Below, in pieces: positions 1-13,482 of a stretch of 64,000 nt of DNA. Made by a program: the position numbers and the translations under genes. Within the stretch, counting starts at the first letter, position 1. Each line of letters begins with the position of its first letter. The notes beneath the pieces are model-generated. The model had not been told where the DNA came from, did no database searches, and saw only the letters and a program-made list of their open reading frames with translations. The DNA is taken from NCBI GenBank assembly GCA_949318235.1, contig OX439129.1:6507116-6571115 (forward strand), given 5' to 3'. The stretch is from Ecdyonurus torrentis (taxonomy: Eukaryota > Arthropoda > Insecta > Ephemeroptera > Heptageniidae).

Positions 1-104
1 GTACGTCAAAACGCGAGTGTTTTTTCAATAAATATTCAATCTTGTAGAGGCTATAGTGTTGATGTAAGTATGATGAGTACAAAAGATACATGAGTTCTCA
101 ATGA

Positions 105-824
105 ACATTAGAATATACCACATTTCACTAGTAGACAGTACACATTCACTATTGGTAGTAAGTAAACATTAGAGTATACTCTGTACCACATTTCACTAGT
201 AGACAGCACCCATGTACCATTGGTAGTAAGTAAACATTAAAGTATACTATGTACCACATTTCACTAGTAGACAGTACCCATGTACTATTGGTAGTGAGTA
301 AACATTACAGTATACTCTGTACCACATTTCACTAGTAGACAGTACCCATGCACTATTAGTATAGTGAGTATACTCTGTACCACATTTCACTAGTAGACAG
401 TACCCATGTACCATTGGTAGTAAGTAAACATTAGAGTATACTATGTACCACATTTCACTAGTAGACAGTACCCATGTATACTATTGGTAGTAAGTAAACA
501 TTAGAGTATACTATGTACCACATTTCACTAGTAGACAGTACCCATGTACTATTGGTAGTAAGTAAACATAAGAGTATACTGTGTACCACATTTCACTAGT
601 AGACAGTACCCATGTACTATTGGTAGTAAGTAAACATTAGAGTATACTATGTACCACATTTCACTAGTAGACAGTACCCATGTATACTATTGGTAGTAAG
701 TAAACATTAGAGTATACTCTCTACCACATTTCACTAGTAGACAGTACCCATGTACTATTGGTAGTAAGTAAACATTAGAGTATACTCTGTACTACATTTC
801 ACTAGTAGACAGTACCCATTTACT
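105..824. repeat. Minisatellite array, about 68-bp unit, ~11 copies
   Basis: Eleven tandem units are recognised by the phrase ACCACATTTCACTAGTAGAC, which recurs at about 117, 184, 252, 320, 378, 446, 516, 585, 653, 722 and 790. Spacing is 67-70 bp apart from one 58-bp unit carrying a deletion. Units differ by a few substitutions and by TA insertions. The array ends in unique sequence at about 824; degenerate sequence continues to the left edge, so the true start may lie just outside. Open frames read through the array are by-products of the repeat. Confidence 0.95.
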
Positions 825-1895
825 ATTAAACCAGTAAAAACACTGGTACAGACAATGCCTTAAACATTTACTGAGTATCAATTTTTAGTAGGAAAGTAGA
901 AATAAAGATATTTTGAATTTAATTTTCTAGCCTCAACTATTCTGTATTCTTATCAGAGCAGTTATGTACAGTATACACATGGTTGTGATAATATTTTTTT
1001 AACAAACAAATTTAGCGTATATTTAATAACCTTACAAATTTATTGAACGGCAAATTTTTATAACCTTTTATCGTTGTTTATAAAAATAATTTAATAACAT
1101 TAAAAATATATTTACGGTGAACTAAAAAAAAAAAGAAAGAATTTTTTTCTCGATAAATCGATGAAAATCTGAACTCTTGCAGAATATATAACAAAACAAG
1201 CCAGAAATCTAATTTTATAAAAACTATAAAGGAAAATAAAGAAAGTTTTTAAAAATGAGGTTCATCTCATACATAATGGAATTGTTTTAGTATAAGTGAT
1301 GTATAGATAAATTGGATTAGAAAAAAAAACTCAAAATCTTTGTATATGAGTTGGAAATTGAGAATTAAATTACTTGTAAGAATAAGAATAACACTGGCTG
1401 TTACAACAAGCGTTTATCTAGTCATCATTTGCACTTACAAGAAATTTACATGAAATATGAAGTGTGATATGAAATATGTACATATAGTCATTTAATTGAA
1501 AATAAGTGTCCATTGTCCCATCCTATCATAATAATAAGTAAATATTCTATACCAGATAATATAAATTAAGCCAGTAAAATGATCCAAATGTGAGTGTTGT
1601 ACATATTTTCATCTTTTCATTTTTTTTTTTTTTTAATAAGAATTAAAATATTCGGACAAAGTATAATCTTTTTTAAACATTAAAATTTTCTTGACTGTAG
1701 GTTTTTAAATAAAACATGATTGTTTAAATTTCTAAGTATTGATAGTAGACTACTATATTTTGCAGTAATGTATAACATGAGTTACTTTTATACAGTTTGT
1801 ATTTATTTATGTTTTGGGACTGATACTTTCATGGAATTGTGGGTGTTTTAGTTATCAATATTATTGCTATTTATAAAAAATGCTACTAGGGTATT

Positions 1896-1928
<33 letters not shown>

Positions 1929-2209
1929 TGAAGGTATTGCCAATGAAGATACATTACATTATGCTCCTACCAAAATACATAAGCACTTGAATGTTAATAA
2001 AAGCACTTTTAAAAAAAAAGCCCGTCATAGAATGTATTATTATGTATAAGTTACTTAAGACACCTTTCCTCGTAACATTCTGTACTATACATCACTTTAA
2101 TACCACCTTAAAGGCTCTGACATGAGTGAGAAAAACCATTCGTTCCAAACCATATAGTTCACAACACACATTGATATCTTTTATAACTTGCTTGCGAAAT
2201 TTATTACAA

Positions 2210-2246
<37 letters not shown>

Positions 2247-3452
2247 CGAAAAAATATATAACTATTTATTATAATAGTAATTCATTTTTACAAATATATT
2301 TATTATTAGTAATAAAAATATAAATAATATCGTAAAACAGTAGAAACAATAATATAGTTTATTTTATATAATACAATTGTTTGATTTTTATGTGTTTTAG
2401 AAATACATTCTATAATAAATCTTTTTGTGTACCAATACAAAAATAAAAACCAGTGAAATGTAAAAAAAATAACAAAACAAAATTTATTCTCATGAGGGTA
2501 ATGATTGCTGATCGTATTATTTTTGCTTCAGTTTTTTTTTTTTTTTTTTCTTGTTCACATACTTTTTTTTTTATATATTTTTAGTCTATTGTTGGTACTT
2601 ACACATTTGAGATCATGTACAGTACTTGACAAAACACTCAATACTTTTTTTAACGAACAGAAATACGAATAAATATATACGATCTTCAGTATTTATGGAA
2701 ATTATAATTTATTTAGCGTTTTATCCATGTAAATTATCGTTAACATGAAAAATAAATGAAATCTAACAGCAATGAGAAACTCTTCATTGATTGTATCATC
2801 TTTTCATTTTGATAAACGTGAAAATTGAAGATCGTCTTAAATTTTTTTTATTCATTTTTATTTTTTATCTTTAATCCTAAGTATCATAATACAATAAATG
2901 TATCTTCTTCTGTTATTGCTTCGTTTGAAAATGAATAAAAATAGTATTAAAAATATACATATAAATACATAATTTCATTTTGAGTAAAGAAAGAAAGGAA
3001 AAAAAGGGGATGGGGGAAGTTTAATAATCGTCAATAAACTCTTTATTTGAGTATTATTGTTTATTCAAATACTTTTTTTTAATCTCTTTTTTTAATAAAA
3101 TTGGATAATTTGTTATTTATGCTTTTTTAAAAGGGAATTTGATTTTTTTTTATTGCTATATAACCACACTATTAATGTTATATGGAACAAAATTAAATAC
3201 ACAATTTATATTTCTCTTGTATAATTACATAGCTATTAGTTGTCAAAAAAAGTATATACTTAAAAAATAATTCACAAATAAAAATTTAAAACGTTTTTAT
3301 TATTTTTTTTTTCAACCATGCATGTAGTATGTAGTAAGTAAGAATATTTTTGCTGCGGTTTGTACAACTCTGCATTTACCACAAATCTTTAAACATTAAG
3401 AACACCTCAACTACGCAAGTGAAGCAAATAAATGCTCAAATTTTACTTGTGG

Positions 3453-3454
<2 letters not shown>
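825..3454. other. AT-rich non-coding DNA, no gene seen
   Basis: No exon-like sequence, known repeat family or RNA gene was recognised here. It holds homopolymer tracts (A-run at about 1901-1927, T-run at about 2531-2549) and a short (AT)n at 2213-2242. Every open frame is short, low-complexity and made of A/T-rich codons. Confidence 0.6.

Positions 3455-3550
<96 letters not shown>
3455..3550. repeat. (GA)n microsatellite
   Basis: About 95 bp of near-perfect GA dinucleotide repeat with one interruption (GAAAGA) near the right end. It is translated as RERERE on + and SLSLSL on -, which explains the apparent open frames on both strands. Confidence 0.97.
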
Positions 3551-5100
3551 AAAGAGGGAAATAAAGAAAGAGAAAAACTAAAGAAAAGAAAGCATTTCTC
3601 CTTCTTTCTAAAATATATTTTCAGACACTTAAACCGAGTGGAGAGACACGAAATGCATTTAGTAAAGGAAAGCAGATCAACAATTAGATTTAACAATTAA
3701 GCTGAGGCATCACACACCATTGTTATCCCGTCGTTGTAATGTAATTTAAAACTTTTGTTTGCAGATAAAAAGATCTTAAGATTGATAATGTAAAGATTAA
3801 ATTTTGGTCATTTAACTCAAGAGCGTGTCAAAATAAAAAGGGGTTCTTTTGCTTGAAGAAACAAAGCTATTTTAATACTTATTTCCACATAATTTGGTAT
3901 CAAATGAACTTTATTAAAAAACATTTTTCAACTTTTTTATCACACTTTTTCTTTGACCGCAGATTTTTGTGTTTTATGAATGTATATTTAGTGATTTTTA
4001 ATGCTCGACAAGAATTTTTAAGATTTAAATCGAATTTTGAATAAAGTAAAAAAAAAATAAGTTTTTATAGTGTGATGATATATTGTTTATTTTTTATTAT
4101 AATTTAGTGATCTATGTTTGAAGATAAATGTATAGATTTGGAGTTGTTTTTGTGTACTTCATTATTACAGTGAAAAATAAAATTGCAGGCCTAAAAAAAA
4201 TCTATAAAAATTTCAGCCTTAAAATAAAAGTATTTGGTTGTAAATCAGTGGTTTGCTTATTAAAAATCACAAACATTTGCTATAAAAAAGAAAGCTTGAT
4301 AAAGTTAAAAAAAAAAATGCGCCGCTTCACTCATAATTATTACGATAATCAGACGTATTATTATTATTATTATTATTAAAGTTTGTTTTAAACCCTCAAA
4401 ATATTGTTCTATCTCCCTTCATTTTATAGAAGCTTATAATACATTTTCTTATTAAATTTTTAAGCCCACAAAGTCTTAATTTTTTACTATAAATTCTGAA
4501 TTCTCAAGTAGAAAGGGATAATAATAATATCCATTTTTTTGTACCAAGATAATCCGAATATTAAATAAAAAAAATATATATAATGGAACGAGTTTTTTTT
4601 TTTACGTCTGATAAAAATTTACATTAAAAATTTTTAACTATAAACTTGCAGAGAACATTAAGGATAAGCTTTTTCATACTTGAATATAGCCAAATTATTA
4701 CTGCAAATTAAAATTGACAAATTTTTTACTATAATGCAAACTTTTAATATTTATATATTATATAATTTAAAATATAAATTATATTGCGGAGGAAGATCAT
4801 AGAGATAATTAAAATGTACGTATTAATTAAATTATTATTAATTGGTTAATATATAAAACATTAAATAATAATTCATAACTAGAAACGATGAAGAAAAAGA
4901 AGAAAAAAAAAAGGGAAATTTTCGTATGTATTAGATTTATTATTTTTTATTCCCACATTAGAAAACAGCTTTATTTACGTATAAGATACTGTATAATATT
5001 TAAAATTATAACAATGTACTGTACAATAAAGTACTGTTAACTTTGCATAAGAAAATAGAGGATTATAGCCACAACCATACACACATACGTAAAATTTATT
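3551..5100. other. AT-rich non-coding DNA, no gene seen
   Basis: It holds a short (ATT)n at about 4357-4378 and poly-A/T runs. Nothing resembling a conserved coding exon or a dispersed family was noticed. Confidence 0.6.
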
Positions 5101-5104
5101 AAAA

Positions 5105-5335
5105 AGCTTGTACACGTTTTCATAACATATTGTGGAATAATATTATTATTGTAAAATTAACGTTTATTAAGCGTTGGAAACCTAATAATAAAATAGTAAA
5201 TGACGTCACAAGCGTTATAATCACAATGGAATAAATATCAAACTTGAGGCCTTTACACTTGTGACGTCACGACGTCACGATTTGGCCGCTTGTGACGTCA
5301 TAGCCGTTAATTCTATAATATTTGAAGTTTGTAAA
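5105..5335. mobile_element. Family C foldback element, copy 1 (diverged)
   Basis: The ends AGCTTGTACACG and GAAGTTTGTAAAC are imperfect inverted repeats. The interior carries the octamer TGACGTCA three times (5201, 5262, 5293), next to AAGCGTTATAATCACAATGG-like sequence. The same combination occurs at 59429-59677, so this is a dispersed, non-autonomous inverted-repeat element with no coding capacity. The arms are more degraded than in the second copy. Confidence 0.7.
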
Positions 5336-5337
5336 CA

Positions 5338-6325
5338 TTTTTCCCTTGCTCTGAAAAATGCGCAATTCCATTTAAAAAGCATTGGGTGATCTTCATTTTT
5401 TTTTTGTCGTTTGGGACACGAAAAACAGGGTTTACTAACATCATTATATTACAAAAACAGTGTACGTACGAGATTTTTACTTTTTTTTATACTTTTGAAG
5501 CAACAAATTTAAGAAAATATGACTTTAACATTTCTATAGAATGGAACAACTCCCTTGAAAAAACAGTACGGTGTTCCATAAAAAAAAAAAAAAAAACATT
5601 TATTTATTTAGTTGTTTATTTTGATTTCTTATAGTACAGTCCTCATTGAAAAGTAATTGATAAATATTTTTTATGAAAATGACGGAAATTTATCTGCCAT
5701 TTTTACAAATAAAAAATAAATTGAATGAATTTTTTATGTCATTGGCGGACGTATTTCCGGCGTTTTCGTAAGTTGTTTACTCCAGAAAAGAAAAGAAAAA
5801 GATCAAATTGAAAATGTGTTTAGTCATCTCTTCATACTAGTTTAATATATAATGTACGTACTATAGTATAGTATTATATATGTAATATGTATGTATCAAC
5901 AGTAAAACTGTCTACAAACCAACAGACAATGTAGAGTTTGTCAGAAACTACAACCTTCACAAATAAATAATATTAAAATATATATATATAAAAAAAAAAA
6001 AAAAAAAAAAAAAAAACTTTTTGACAAAAAGTGTTAGAACATAGATATCGTTGAATGTGATATTATAAACTTTTTTTTTTGTCATTTAACATACGATATG
6101 CTATGTGCAGTTTAGTTTTAAAACATGGAAAAAAAAATACGTAATTTAATCTGCATTGAATAGTGTCTATATTGTAGAGCACAAATATTGTTATTTTGTA
6201 ATAACCTTAAGTAATTATACTGAACATCTTTACTTTTATGCACAGTATATAATCACTTTACGATATACCATAAAATATGCTGTTATGCATCATTTTGTAT
6301 GATATGTTAAAACTGTCATTTCTAA
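5338..6325. other. AT-rich spacer with A-tract, no gene seen
   Basis: A pure A-run occupies about 5990-6016. The remainder is AT-rich with no recognisable exon or repeat-family match. Confidence 0.55.
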
Positions 6326-6634
6326 TAGGGTTTGTACGCATGACGTCATAATAAATACGCTTCGATGCCATAATTGAGCAACGAATAACATTGCTTAGCA
6401 TAGGACAAACGTGTTTTGTTTTGCTATTTTCATTGGAAAATAATTTATTTTTTTGTCATCGTCATTTTTCTCGCATACTTGAACACCTAATTCAACTTAT
6501 TAATAGCATCAATTCTCTCAAAAAAATTGCTAAGTATTTTTAAACTAGCAAAATGTGCCATTTTCCCATACCAGAGCCCATGTTATTTAGTACTCACTTA
6601 TGGCGTTGACTTTAACATGAATGCAACCACCCTA
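6326..6634 (+). mobile_element. Family D MITE, copy 1
   Basis: A roughly 310-bp element with ends TAGGGTTTGTACGC and GCAACCACCCTA flanked by TA. Internal landmarks shared with the other copies are TGACGTCA at 6341, the phrase GCATAGGACAAAC, and ATGGCGTTGACTTTAACATG near the right end. There is no coding capacity. The TA flanks and short inverted ends suggest mobilisation by a Tc1/mariner-like transposase, which is an inference. Confidence 0.85.
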
Positions 6635-6636
6635 TA

Positions 6637-7881
6637 GCTTTTTTTGATAGATAAATAAATAAACTTGACTGATGCATTTTGTACACTATGATGTAAGATC
6701 AAATAAATAATTAAAGATATTTGAATTTGAAAAATGTAGCAGCTTTGAGGCAGCATATAACTATTAAGTTTTTTTCTTTCCTTGCATTACACATGCAACG
6801 TTTAATAAATCATTAAAGCAGAACATTTAAACTTCAAAAGTATTTGATGTCAGTTTACTTGTGTTTGAATGAAGCTACTTAAACATTCTTGTTAATCTTG
6901 GGTCATACTAAAGACAACTAATTATAGTCTCTCTTTGTTCTTCACTTTGTGTTAATGAAGCATTTTCTATTTTACACACTTTGAAAAATATTTAAAGTCT
7001 ATACATATAGTAATGGTGCTTGCGCACACCCTTGTTTCATATCAGTTTCGTGGTTGGTTGAGTTTGCCTGTCAAAATACGAGGGTGAATCCCCCCCCCCC
7101 CACAATTGAGCAGCGAGGTGCGAGGATTTCACACGTATTTAACCCTCCTAACCCTAGTGTATTAAATTGATATATCCTTCATAATAATTATTATATAACG
7201 TGCAAAAGTTATTGGTATCGCCCTAAAATATCAATTTATTATTTTTATACTAGTTGTATTTTAAATAATTCTATTTGAAATTTGAAATGAAAATCAAAAA
7301 AACATTTTATTAGCTCGTACAGACTGAAATACAACTTTTGAAGGCAGGTTATAAAATTAAAATTTTCATGGAAACCAAACTACAAATCTACATAATTATT
7401 ATAATTAATTATGTAAGTTGTTCACAGAAAGGCAGGAACTTGTAATCAATGTTTATGAAATGTCCACGATGTTATATTGAAATCTAAACAATATGTTTTT
7501 CATGACCTTTTCACTATAGAATTAATTATTTTAATTAATTAGCATGACTTTAAATTTATTTATTTATTAAGATTATTTTTTTCTCTGTTCTTTTCCATTG
7601 TATTCCATTTTTTTCTAATTGCATTTTCTTTATGCAGTATTGTATGTAAAGTATAAATAGATATAATAATAAATAATATATATTACTTAATTTTGTTTTA
7701 TTTATTACTATACTATTGATTTATTTTAATGTTTATTAAATGTGGTATTCCTTTATGATTTTATTTTATGATGTTTCCTTGTTGCTGGGTTAGGCGTAAG
7801 AGTAGACATGTTTGCAAGCCTATACCTTGCTTCTTAAAAAATAAAAAGTTTTTTTAATGTAGACAATTATTTTTTTACATC

Positions 7882-7927
<46 letters not shown>

Positions 7928-8044
7928 GTAGTTATTATTAATATTTTGTTTGCACTGACACTGACTCACTGCAATTCATCACCTTGTATATTATTTTCAT
8001 TGATATATTTTGTATATTGATGTAATTGACGTTGATTGTTACAG
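6637..8044. other. Non-coding DNA upstream of the exon (intron or 5' flank)
   Basis: It contains a C-run at about 7090-7102, a 42-base T-run at 7883-7924 and AT-rich sequence. The last bases before 8045 (gttgattgttacag) form a plausible 3' splice site. No upstream exon was recognised between 1 and 8044. Confidence 0.6.
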
Positions 8045-8180
8045 TACCTGAACCTCAGCTGGTGTGGGCAGTTCAAGGCCAAGATGCTGAGTTACCCTGT
8101 GACGTCACACCTCCCGTGCTTGGTGACCGGGTCAACATGGTGCTCTGGTTCAAGGACAATGCAGGAATTCCACTCTACAG
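8045..8180 (+). CDS. Internal exon: N-terminal Ig domain half of a Sidestep-like adhesion protein (partial)
   Basis: The exon is bounded by a 3' splice site (ttgttacag) and a 5' splice site (ctctacag|gtcagt). It opens with 2 nt of a split codon, has 44 full codons and ends with 2 nt, so the flanking introns are phase 1 and phase 2. The frame reads VWAVQGQDAELPCDVTPP, then VLG, then DRVNMVLWFKDNAGIPLY. Cys at residue 18 and Trp at residue 34 (VLWFKD) match the B-strand Cys and C-strand Trp of a V-type Ig fold. The ELPCDxTPP...VxxVLWxKDxxGxPxY pattern is typical of the first Ig domain of arthropod Sidestep-family receptors, transmembrane neuronal adhesion proteins that bind Beat proteins. The closing AG plus a following pyrimidine would give Ser, matching the usual PLYS-LDAR continuation. 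Codon use is much more GC-rich than the flanks. The other exons are not visible, so the family call rests on 44 residues; another arthropod Ig-superfamily member is possible. Confidence 0.85.
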
Positions 8181-8494
<314 letters not shown>

Positions 8495-9140
8495 GTCAAT
8501 GAAAGATAAAACACTTCAACTACTTACTACGTATTTCGTCCACACACGTAGTTAACATTTCATGTTCATAAACTGTATAATTATAGTGCATATTCTTGTT
8601 GAATATATTTCTTAAAAAGTCTCGTTAATCGTCATACAGTATTTATACAGTTTAATAAGAAATATGACAAATGTATAAAAAATTCTGTTTTATAGCAATT
8701 TTTTAGTCCTGTACAACCGAGATTAGATAGCAAGTCTACTCAGAATGCAACTTAAATTATTATTGAAAATACATCCCGTTGAATATATTGACAAGCAAAA
8801 AATAAATTACTTACAGAAATAAAAACAAACAGTTTCAGTTTTCAAAAATGACATACATACCTGTATTTTATTTTTATTACCTTTAAAAAAAAAATGACAA
8901 AGTAAAGCTATCATGTAATACTATACTACACTTTTTTTTTCTAAGCAATCAATCTAGTTTCCGTATACATTTTTTGTTTCTCTTTTCAAAGCTTAGAGCG
9001 TTGGTTTATGTTATAGAAAATTGAAAAATAGAGTCTATTTTTCTTGTTTGACTGCTCTAATGTTTTTAGCAGTCCCAGGAAATGACTTCAAAATGAAGTT
9101 TTTCCGCTTTCCGCTTCCTCAAGCTACATAATATACGTTA

Positions 9141-9180
<40 letters not shown>

Positions 9181-10722
9181 CAGCCAACAATCCAACACAA
9201 CCAACTAACGTAAGAGAGTAAACAAAATGTATGACATTTCCCGTCTTTACAATAATTCTAACGGTAGTACTTTACAAGACAATATATGTATTCGGTCTTG
9301 TAGTCGTTTAACGTAATTCATTAAACTATAAGATTAATTGGTTAATTAAATAATATGGATTAACAAAATTGCAATATCTATTACGTTACTTTTCAAAAGT
9401 AATTTTTATGTTATACTGACTAAGAAAAGAAAAATCAAGAAATGAAGCGAGAGAAATAATAATAATAATGAAAAAACATTTATGAATTAAATTACAAATC
9501 AAAAAAATACAAATCGCTTAAAAACTCAGTTAAATTTATAGGTAACGTAAGTTAACGTTACAGGTAACGTTATAGTAGGGGACAAATTAGAGTAAACGTT
9601 ATCGTTAAAGTTATAGCGTTCAATGAAATTAACGCTTAAAATTTATATAAAATGACTTCAAGGTTGAATATTTTATCATATTAAAAATATTTGTATATTT
9701 GATATTTATCTTTCAGTGTAATAAAGTTTTATTTTGTAAAACGCACTCGAACATGACTTGCATATAGACAAAACTTGTGTTTATATCGAACCAAAAAGAA
9801 GAAGAAGAAGACAAGTATTCTTCTATTTGTATACCTGGCTGTGTACAATTTATCTTGCGTATTTCTTAAGCTTTTTGAAGACTAAAAAGAAGTAGAAATA
9901 AAGTTGAAACTGACAGACTTACATTTCTTATAATCAACTATATAATATAAGGAAAAGAGAAACACTGAAAAAAGTAGTAAAATACTAACTTACTGTTTTT
10001 AAGTCTGAAATATTTATTGCGATAATTGAAAATTTAATACTTATTTCATTTTTTTTTTTTTTTTTTTTTTTGCTCCTAATTTAAGTTTAAATAAGCTTTA
10101 ATTAATTTTATAGGTATTAAAAAAAAAAGTATGCCAAGAAAAAGGTCACAGAATTGGATATTCTCCTTTCATTTTGATTGTGATTTGTTGTTTCAATGAA
10201 AGACCGTATAACACTTTCTCAGTAGAATGTCATATTTCAAATTTTTTTTCTTCCAAGCACAAATGTACACAAGAAATTTTCCCCGTGTGTTTATTGATAA
10301 ATGACACAACAATGTATTGACAAAATGACTTATAGCTTTGGAAAAATATTAAATTATTACAACACTGTCACTGGCATAGATAGATATTTCAAGACTTGTA
10401 TGAAAGAAATCAAGAGCCTAAATTCTTTTTTTTATTTTACTTCTTAGAGATATATCTTATATTTATCACGTGCAGATTTGCATACTAAAGCCATGTTATT
10501 TATTTATTTATTTTTTTTTTTAACTTCTATTACAAAAAAATGAAGAGACATTACCTACTCACTGTACAGCACAATCTGTGCCGTTATGTTTAGTTTAATT
10601 TATTTTTAAGCAAAAACAGGCAATTTTATTTGCCCGATACATTAATGGTATACACCAGGTATACACACAATTGTGATAACATGTATAACCATTCAAAACC
10701 TTGCGCCAAATTTACAATGTTA
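8495..10722. other. Intronic AT-rich DNA
   Basis: It holds a 39-base A-run (9141-9179), a T-run near 10050 and a local cluster of GTTAACG/GTAACGTTA-type words at about 9540-9620. No exon or family element was recognised. Confidence 0.55.
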
Positions 10723-10920
10723 CTGAGTGCTTATGTTTACTCTAATACTATAAAACAAGAAAAGGAAGTGCCGGAAAAGGAAACCACGTGACGGTAAAAG
10801 TGGGAGGTAGCTCAGGACTAGCTTGCTGCTGGCACCAACTTTCTCCCACTTTTACCGTCACGTGGTTTCCTCTTCCGGCCACTTCCTTTTCCGTTTTTTA
10901 GAGTAAACATACGCACTCAT
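10723..10920. mobile_element. Foldback (hairpin) element, ~198 bp
   Basis: Left arm 10723-10807 and right arm 10843-10920 are inverted copies, sharing GAGTGC...GTTTACTCTA at the ends and CCACGTGACGGTAAAAGTGG inside. The loop is about 35 bp. The arms are similar over nearly their whole length and there is no coding capacity, as in a foldback MITE. No second copy was noticed in the window. Confidence 0.85.
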
Positions 10921-11966
10921 TCTTATGGGGAAAAAAAAGCGCTTCATTTAAATAGTAAAATATATTATCCCAATCACATGTGTACAACAATCATATAAAA
11001 CAAATATAAACCAGGAACTAAAACAACATTAACAATGGAATTAAACTATTATGAATGTTCTAAATTAAATTTGGATGCAAATTTAACCTAAATTTCAATG
11101 TTTTTGTCTGTTACAACAATAATAACATGTGACAAGATGTACAGACCACTATATAATACACATCAAGATTGTGGTAATCTTCTAATCTTGATAATAATTG
11201 TAACTATCATGTACATACAACGTGTAATACTTAACTCAGACGAAAACTGAATTCACATGAGAAATATGTATATAAAAACATATTTAAACTTTATTATTAA
11301 ACTTTTTTATACTATTTATATATATATACTGTATAGAATAATACATACATAATATGTATAATGAGTATATATATTTACAAATGAGAAATATTTACAACAT
11401 ATTTTTATGTGGACAATTCTTAAAAAGAAAAAAAGAAAATAAAAAAAACACGTAAACACAAATAAATATTTTATAAAAAACTTAAGGTCTCCAAAAGATG
11501 AAGATTATAATAATTTATACTTTACAACCAAACGTAATTCGTATCACAAAAGAAAATTGGGTTGATTCATTTGCTATTCGTCGTCTTTTTTTTTTTTTTT
11601 TTTTTTTCTTTTTTTCCTGAAGCAAAAACATTTTCTATAAAAATATATTTATTCACTATAAACACAAGTTATAAGTTTAACTTGTTTTTTCTGTTCTGTT
11701 CTTTTTTTTATTATTATTTTTTTTTTTACATTAAAAACAAAACACAACTTTTTTCCTTCTTCTATCTGAGACGAGACAACAAAAGGTAATTTATTCATTA
11801 ACCCCTTTGGCATTTTTTTTTAATGTTCAAACAAAGAAAAAAAATTAACTTTTGATAAAAACTTTTCTTTTGAAAGTCTGTATTATATTTTCATCTAATT
11901 TTTAATACTGCTTTCATAACTAGGGTGAAAAATATATATATAAAAGTGCTGCAATATAAACAAAAT

Positions 11967-11970
<4 letters not shown>
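10921..11970. other. Intronic AT-rich DNA
   Basis: Poly-T tracts (about 11586-11607 and 11704-11729) give F-rich open frames. Nothing else was recognised. Confidence 0.55.

Positions 11971-12048
<78 letters not shown>
11971..12048. repeat. (TA)n microsatellite
   Basis: 78 bp of uninterrupted TA dinucleotide repeat. Confidence 0.97.
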
Positions 12049-12049
<1 letters not shown>

Positions 12050-12945
12050 ATGTTTAACCTCTAATTATGTTTCTTTTGTTTGATCTTTAACACGTTCCAA
12101 AACACACGACGTTACGTAAAAAAAAAAAACTTCACTTTACTTTAGATCTAGTTCTGTAAAAGTTAAGTTCATTCAATACTTTTGAAATTTTAAAATTATA
12201 GTATTAGAAATCTTACCCATATGGGTCATTTTCAAAAGAATAAAAAAAATTGTGACAAGTATTCGGTATAGTGATATATGTGAGGGAGATTTTCATCAAC
12301 CCTTAATTAACTTATAAGTGGATTTTAACCCTTAATGTTCTAGATTGTTGTTTTGTAAAAATTGAAAGTTATACACAGATTTTTTTAGTTGATATTATTG
12401 TGACAGTAAAAAATATTAATAATAATATTTTTTTATTCGGTGAGAAAAAAAATCAATAATCGATTAATTTTACGTTGAAATCGTAAATCATAAATCTAAT
12501 TATTGAATCGTAAGTGCAAAACATAGTTGGTGTTGTTTTCTCTTTTTTCAATATGTTGTCACTCTTTCACTCTGCGATGAGTATGAATATAATAGCACAA
12601 TCTTATAAATTTCCATATAGAATAAATTCAATCTAGTTTAAAAAAAAAAAAAAACTAATAAAGTAAATCTTGAAAAGTGCTTTTTATCTTTTTTTTTCTG
12701 CTTATAAAACATTTCATTAACATAATATTTTCCTACAGAGAAATTTATATCTCAATATTATTTTATAAAGAAAATCTTTTTTTCTTCATACAGTACAGGT
12801 ACAGTTTACTTCAAAAGAAAAACTTCAGAGGAAATATTGCAAAAGAAATATTTTTTATGTTTAATTAATTTTTTATATATTTTATGCTTAGTATCTTATA
12901 AAACTAGTTTTTTTTTACAAGAGTTAAGCTTTGATTATCTGTTTA

Positions 12946-12991
<46 letters not shown>

Positions 12992-13318
12992 GCAACATAC
13001 ATCTTCTTCTTTTTTAATCTATTATAATAAATTTGATTAAATTTCCTGAACAACCTCCTAGACTTAAAAGTGTGAAAAGAGCACTTGAATGTACTCAACA
13101 TAATATAGTACAGTAACGTGTTGTTAAAAAGGTTTGTATTATTCTGGAAGACTTCTTTGTATAATACATTTTACTATTTAAAAATTACCACCATACGATA
13201 CACTGAGAATACAAAGCATAAGAGACAAGTAATTTTAAACTGATACTCAGTGTCTTTTAATATTCATATGCATACATCAGCGTATGGATACATGCATAAT
13301 CTAACAAGAAAAGTATGC
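12049..13318. other. Intronic AT-rich DNA with (GA)n at 12949-12989
   Basis: It holds a 41-bp pure GA repeat at 12949-12989 and several short A/T runs. No exon-like sequence was seen. Confidence 0.6.
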
Positions 13319-13397
13319 TCAAATATGTCTGAGGACCATGTAAACCTTTTGTGACCTCTCAATAAAAATCATTTATTATTATTATTATATTATTATC
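13319..13397 (+). repeat. Possible LINE 3' end with (ATT)n tail
   Basis: A short non-AT-biased piece (CTGAGGACCATGTAAACC...GTGACCTCTC) leads into AATAAAAATCATTTATTATT and an ATT-rich tail. This is the general form of 3' ends of some non-LTR retrotransposons. A similar sequence in reverse orientation (ATT tail, then GGTTTTTATTACGAGGCC) lies at about 36960-37015. No reverse-transcriptase coding is visible, so the assignment is tentative. Confidence 0.3.
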
Positions 13398-13482
13398 GTT
13401 AGTACAAACGTAATTTCTTTAGCGATAAATAGTTAACTCTTTACAATCCAAAAAGCTTTGCATGTATCTAACATAATATATA

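Noticed and set aside
105..824. CRISPR array
   Set aside because: Units are contiguous 68-bp tandem repeats without distinct spacers, in a eukaryotic context.
12790..12802. Further recursive-splice candidate (TTCATACAGTACAGGTACAG)
   Set aside because: The 3' splice site and donor are separated by five bases and the donor GTACAG is weak.
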